A stretch of DNA of 64,000 nucleotides from contig NZ_CP116902.1 in assembly GCF_028471905.1 (NCBI RefSeq), forward strand, positions 2,826,501 to 2,890,500, written 5' to 3'. The DNA comes from Aneurinibacillus uraniidurans (GTDB lineage: Bacteria; Bacillota; Bacilli; Aneurinibacillales; Aneurinibacillaceae). The notes under the pieces are model-generated. The model searched no databases. It had not been told where the DNA came from and saw only the letters and a list, made by a program, of their open reading frames with translations. The position numbers and the translations under genes were made by a program. Position 1 is the first letter of the stretch, and each line of letters opens with the position of its first letter. Shown here piece after piece: positions 60,761 through 64,000 of this stretch.

Positions 60761-61918
60761 ATGCAAGTACAACAACCAAGTTCGTCCTCTCGTTCCATGT
60801 ATATCACGATATTTTCAACGTTTCTTGCTTTTATGGGAATGGGCGTCGTCGATCCCATTTTACCGGTCATCGGTGAAGAAATCGGTGCTCTGCCATGGCA
60901 AGTAGAAATGCTATTTACCGCCTATATTTTCACAATGGCCTTCACCATGATTCCAGCCGGAATTTCGGCCGGGCACTTTGGGGAAAAACGCATTATGGTC
61001 ATCGGCATGACGATTGTTTCTTTATTCTCCTTACTCTGTGCCCTGTCACATACTATTCCAGAACTATCGTGGTTCCGGGCAGGCTGGGGTTTTGGGAACG
61101 CCCTGTTTTTTGCTACCGCGATGCCCCTGCTCATCAAGCTGTCGCCTAATGCTGGACGAGCGGTTGGTTTTTTTGAGGCAGCAGTCGGCCTTGGAATGGC
61201 AGCTGGCCCGCTTGTCGGGGGACTGCTAGGCCAGATGAACTGGCGCTATCCGTTTGCCATTACCAGTCTGCTTGTATTTTTTGCTTTCCTGCTCACGACA
61301 TTTTTTGTTAAACCACTCCCGCGTCCAGCTGACAAGAAAGTTCATGGATTTGCCGAATTGACACATCTGCTCAAATATCGACCTTTCCTTATTGTGGCGC
61401 TATCCGGGATGTTGTATTACTTCGGATTCTTCACCGTGCTTGCTTACTCGCCACTTATGCTTCATCTTTCTGTTGTGCAGCTTGGTCTTGTATTTTTTGG
61501 ATGGGGTCTTCTGCTTGCCTATGGCTCTGCGAAGCTCGCACATAAGGTAGAAGAACATGTTTCACCACGCACAGCACTTGCTTACTCTATAGGAGCCTTT
61601 GCTCTTATTTTACTCGGTATTTTCGTTATTCCGAATCATGTCGTTCAAACTGCACTCATCGTTGTATCCGGGCTTGCCTGCGGAATGTGTAATGCTCTAT
61701 TTACTGCCTACAGTATGGAAATTTCACCGTATGAACGCAGTATTACATCAAGTGCCTTCAACTTCATGCGCTGGCTCGGTGCCGCGGTTGCGCCGGTGGC
61801 TTCTGGCCTTATCGCTAATCAGATCGGCCTAGTATATCCATATGTCATCGCTTTTGTTCTTGCGGTTGCCGCTCTTGTTCCATTCCTTATCCGAGAAAAA
61901 AGAACCGTACAAGCATAA
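60761..61918 (+). CDS. MFS drug efflux transporter, YfmO-like
   Basis: 385 residues, twelve helices. FLAFMGMGVVDPILPVIGEE at the N-terminus, then GHFGEKRIMVIGM (motif A), and GLGMAAGPLVGGLLGQMNWR (motif C region). Coupled to the MerR gene, GGAGGG before its ATG. Probable multidrug or copper-related efflux as reported for YfmO; substrate not determinable. Confidence 0.87.
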   Translation: MQVQQPSSSSRSMYITIFSTFLAFMGMGVVDPILPVIGEEIGALPWQVEMLFTAYIFTMAFTMIPAGISAGHFGEKRIMVIGMTIVSLFSLLCALSHTIPELSWFRAGWGFGNALFFATAMPLLIKLSPNAGRAVGFFEAAVGLGMAAGPLVGGLLGQMNWRYPFAITSLLVFFAFLLTTFFVKPLPRPADKKVHGFAELTHLLKYRPFLIVALSGMLYYFGFFTVLAYSPLMLHLSVVQLGLVFFGWGLLLAYGSAKLAHKVEEHVSPRTALAYSIGAFALILLGIFVIPNHVVQTALIVVSGLACGMCNALFTAYSMEISPYERSITSSAFNFMRWLGAAVAPVASGLIANQIGLVYPYVIAFVLAVAALVPFLIREKRTVQA

Positions 61919-61928
61919 TTTAATGATC

Positions 61929-61965
61929 AAAAAAGAGACTGCCAGCTATCGGACAGTCTCTTTTT
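61929..61965. terminator. terminator, MFS gene / HD-GYP gene
   Basis: AAAAAGAGACTG pairs with CAGTCTCTTTTT around CCAGCTATCGGA; A and T runs on both sides serve both convergent operons. Confidence 0.85.
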
Positions 61966-61974
61966 CATTTCCAC

Positions 61975-63045
61975 TTATACAGAAGCCACCTTTGTGACCA
62001 AACATTCGTTATACTGCTCTTTAATCGAAACAAGTTCGTCAAATGTATCCACAAAAAGGGCGACTAAATCTGGATTAAAGTGTGTGCCACTTCCTCTAAT
62101 AATTTCAGCCCGCGCTTCCTGTACGGTCCACGCCTTTTTATATGGCCTATCAGATGTTAAAGCATCAAACACATCACCAATCGCTGTTAACTGCCCAACC
62201 AATGGGATTTCATCCCCTTTTAATCGATTGGGGTATCCACTTCCATCCCACTTCTCATGATGCGTGAGTGCAATTGTTTCAGCCAGCTGCAACAAACGAT
62301 ACGAGCTTCCCTCCAAAATGCGTGCTCCAATGATCGTATGCGTCTGCATGATCTTCCATTCTTCCGCAGTCAACGCTCCTTTTTTTAGCAGAATAGAATC
62401 TGGAATGCCGATCTTGCCAATGTCATGGAGGCTGCTCGCCTGAAGTAGAAGTTCGCATTCAATTGCCGGAAGTCCAGCTGCCGCTCCAAGACAGCTTGTA
62501 TATCGGCTCATACGTGTCACATGGAGTCCGGTGTCATTATCACGGTATTCAGCTGCGTTTCCGAGAAGACGTACTAGTTCACACTGACTCTTATACATGT
62601 TATGCGTGCACATTTCAAGCTCTCGTTTTTGCATCTGAACTGCCCGGTTTAACCAGCGTATCTCTAACGCATTTCGAATGCGCAGCATCGCATCTTTTTC
62701 TTGTATTGGCATACGAATGAAGTCTCTGACTCCTTTATCAAGCGCCTCTAAACAATACGGTTCATCCTTCTCTTCTCCAGCCATAATGACCGGGATATAT
62801 TCATCTGGATAGCAATTGTATATACGAGAAAGCCAAACTGTATGTCCAGCCCATTTTGTCTGTATATCTAGCAGCAGAAGATCCGGGCAAGAGTTGGGGA
62901 GTTCTACTAGTATGTTAGTATCATGTATCGTTATGATACGCTCATATCCATAACTACCTAGCAACTGCTTCCACTTCTCTCCATTCACACTTACAATCAG
63001 AATGGAAGCCTCCTTGTATAATACTGGTGCCCTCACTCGAATCAT
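61975..63045 (-). CDS. degenerate REC - HD-GYP phosphodiesterase
   Basis: 356 residues. A receiver-like domain (about 10-130) retains D60 but lacks the acidic pair (IVSV instead of IVDD) and the KP lysine (RMP). A coiled coil follows, then HD-GYP with HD at 207-208 and HHEKWDGSGYP at 262-272, the intact motif of cyclic-di-GMP phosphodiesterases. The ATG at 63045 overlaps the upstream stop (ATGA), but a GTG at 63036, ten bases after GGAG, is an alternative start. It is third in the operon. Confidence 0.88.
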   Translation of the reverse strand: MIRVRAPVLYKEASILIVSVNGEKWKQLLGSYGYERIITIHDTNILVELPNSCPDLLLLDIQTKWAGHTVWLSRIYNCYPDEYIPVIMAGEEKDEPYCLEALDKGVRDFIRMPIQEKDAMLRIRNALEIRWLNRAVQMQKRELEMCTHNMYKSQCELVRLLGNAAEYRDNDTGLHVTRMSRYTSCLGAAAGLPAIECELLLQASSLHDIGKIGIPDSILLKKGALTAEEWKIMQTHTIIGARILEGSSYRLLQLAETIALTHHEKWDGSGYPNRLKGDEIPLVGQLTAIGDVFDALTSDRPYKKAWTVQEARAEIIRGSGTHFNPDLVALFVDTFDELVSIKEQYNECLVTKVASV

Positions 63046-63746
63046 TCTCCTTCTCTGTTTAGATCAGGTAGCGGAATGGTGATCGAAAGCTTAGTCCAGT
63101 TATCTGCATCCGCATGAATATTCATCGACCCATTCACTTGTCTAGTCCGAATGTCTATCGCTCCAAATACATACGAAATTTTCTCGCTCTCCTGCCCATA
63201 CAGACGCGAAACAGAGCACCCCATGGCCGTAATGTCAAGCTGTATAGAGTCTTCATAGATATGGAACTGAAAGGACAGACGCTTGATTCGTGAACAACCA
63301 ATGCTAAGTACAACAACATCCTGGCAGATCCGATATAGCATCGTTTCAATCTTTGTACTGTAGCGCTTCGCTTCTCCGATTACTTTAAGATCAATTTCCC
63401 TCTCATACTTCTCTCTTGCCATCTCTATATAAGAACGAACAGCCGGAATGATACCAAGATCATCAAGCATAAGAGGCCGAAGCTCGAATACGATGTCCTT
63501 TACTGCATGAAGCGCTTTGTTAGCAACCCCTCGCATGTCTGCTAGGTGCTTTGCTGTCTGTGTATCCAGATCGTTCTCTTTAATGATTTGCAGACCGAGC
63601 ACAATGCTGTACAGCGCCTGACCGACGCCGTTATGAAGCTCATGCGAAAGACGCGTCCGTACTTCTTCTTGTGTTTCTATGAATGTATGTACGGTAACAG
63701 TAAGATCCCGACAGTCCTTACTTCGCTTACATACTTTCTCGTTCAT
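63042..63746 (-). CDS. NarL-type histidine kinase homologue with degenerate ATPase domain
   Basis: 234 residues, no membrane segment. A HisKA_3 dimerisation helix with likely phospho-site H38 (SHELHNGVGQALYSIVLGL), then ELRPLMLDDLGIIPAVRSYI, which is typical of DegS/NarX. The following 100 residues should be HATPase_c, but the N-box, the G1 DxGxGF and the G2 GxGL motifs are all unrecognisable. Catalytic activity is doubtful. ATG at 63746 behind AGGGGAG. Downstream of a NarL-type regulator. Confidence 0.8.
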   Translation of the reverse strand: MNEKVCKRSKDCRDLTVTVHTFIETQEEVRTRLSHELHNGVGQALYSIVLGLQIIKENDLDTQTAKHLADMRGVANKALHAVKDIVFELRPLMLDDLGIIPAVRSYIEMAREKYEREIDLKVIGEAKRYSTKIETMLYRICQDVVVLSIGCSRIKRLSFQFHIYEDSIQLDITAMGCSVSRLYGQESEKISYVFGAIDIRTRQVNGSMNIHADADNWTKLSITIPLPDLNREGE

Positions 63747-63862
63747 TGTACTCCCCTGCTTTCGTCCAATTTATATATTTAGTATGCCGGATACCATTCT
63801 CTTCCTCCATAAGGATATTCCCTACAAGTCTCTGCCAAATTCCCTAATTCGCACAAACACAC

Positions 63863-63888
63863 AAAAAAAAGAAGCCGCAGGGGCTTCT
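63863..63888 (-). terminator. terminator after the NarL-type regulator
   Basis: GAAGCC and GGCTTC pair around GCAGG; followed on the minus strand by eight T. It overlaps the last base of the regulator stop. Confidence 0.75.
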
Positions 63889-64000
63889 CAAAAATCAAGC
63901 AAACCTTTTGTAAAAGCATAACGTACAAGTTCAGGCCGTGTTTTCAACTGGAGCTTATCCATGATTTTGGCCTTATGTACCTCAACCGTTTTGACTGATA
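63888..64000 (-). CDS. NarL/LuxR-type response regulator, C-terminal end (5' cut by window edge)
   Basis: The last 36 residues before the TGA at 63888-63890 are the recognition-helix half of a LuxR helix-turn-helix: [20 protein letters not shown], then [16 protein letters not shown]. The rest is beyond the right edge. It lies upstream of the degenerate kinase and the HD-GYP protein, which suggests a signalling unit of these three. Confidence 0.9.
   Translation of the reverse strand, partial: SVKTVEVHKAKIMDKLQLKTRPELVRYAFTKGLLDF

Noticed and set aside
1-64000. CRISPR arrays, tRNA and rRNA genes
   Set aside because: No regularly spaced direct repeats of CRISPR type, and no tRNA or rRNA sequence recognised.

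Overview
The window looks like the chromosome of a low-to-mid GC, spore-forming Bacillota of the Bacillales (an Aneurinibacillus/Brevibacillus-like relative is my best guess). The evidence is Bacillus-type Shine-Dalgarno sites, frequent GTG/TTG starts, a class IV (PhaR-PhaC) polyhydroxyalkanoate cluster, EzrA, RefZ, ThiI-NifZ and an rpsD gene with a long structured leader. No rRNA, tRNA, CRISPR array or intact transposase was seen. Genes are dense and mostly in short operons closed by clear intrinsic terminators.

Layout. 1-490: MOSC-domain protein, cut by the left edge. 733-5701: three-gene signalling operon (receiver, hybrid histidine kinase, HPt-REC-GGDEF-REC). 5795-13590: metabolic genes purU, folE, a HAD phosphatase, amtB with a TnrA/GlnR-like box, a PAP2 phosphatase, a methyltransferase-like protein, a truncated haemoglobin with an Fnr-like box, and mtnA. 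13824-18310: PHA locus (phaQ-phaP-phaJ leftward, phaR-phaB-phaC rightward) plus a 25-codon ORF carrying a PhaQ-like operator. 18371-20733: thiI and its cysteine desulfurase. 21050-29097: small proteins, an M20 amidohydrolase, two divergent SDRs, a transporter flanked by two membrane microproteins, and a LuxR regulator divergent from a nitrilase-family enzyme.

29415-33362 is clearly different: an AT-rich, single-strand array of eleven small unknown genes separated by repeated junction sequences and hairpin repeats. It looks like an orphan immunity-type cassette array, and is the most island-like segment. 33664-34113 is a secreted protein. 34226-37971 is a fixABCX electron-transfer flavoprotein operon whose FixB carries a fused two-cluster ferredoxin. 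38228-43458 holds accD-accA (AccA short at its N-terminus), an iron alcohol dehydrogenase, an SDR, a 36-codon basic microprotein whose promoter duplicates that of the SDR, and a DUF169 protein. 43629-48969: a BaiN/YhiN-type flavoprotein, a cNMP-CBS-DUF294 regulator and a DUF485-ActP acetate symporter pair behind two tandem cre sites.

49250-60218: a TPM-EzrA fusion, refZ, a TVP38/DedA protein, an MBL hydrolase with a FadR-like box, a multi-GAF diguanylate cyclase (DgcP/YtrP-like), a histidine phosphatase, trpB, an EamA transporter and rpsD. 60312-61918: MerR-MFS pair resembling yfmP-yfmO. 61975-64000: a second signalling operon (NarL-type regulator cut by the right edge, a kinase with a degenerate ATPase domain, and a degenerate-REC HD-GYP protein).

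Themes: cyclic-di-GMP turnover (two GGDEF proteins, one HD-GYP), carbon storage and acyl-CoA metabolism (pha, acc, etf, acetate uptake, FadR-like box), and a conserved thiI-nifZ ... ezrA-refZ-dgcP-rpsD backbone opened by about 28.5 kb of other genes.
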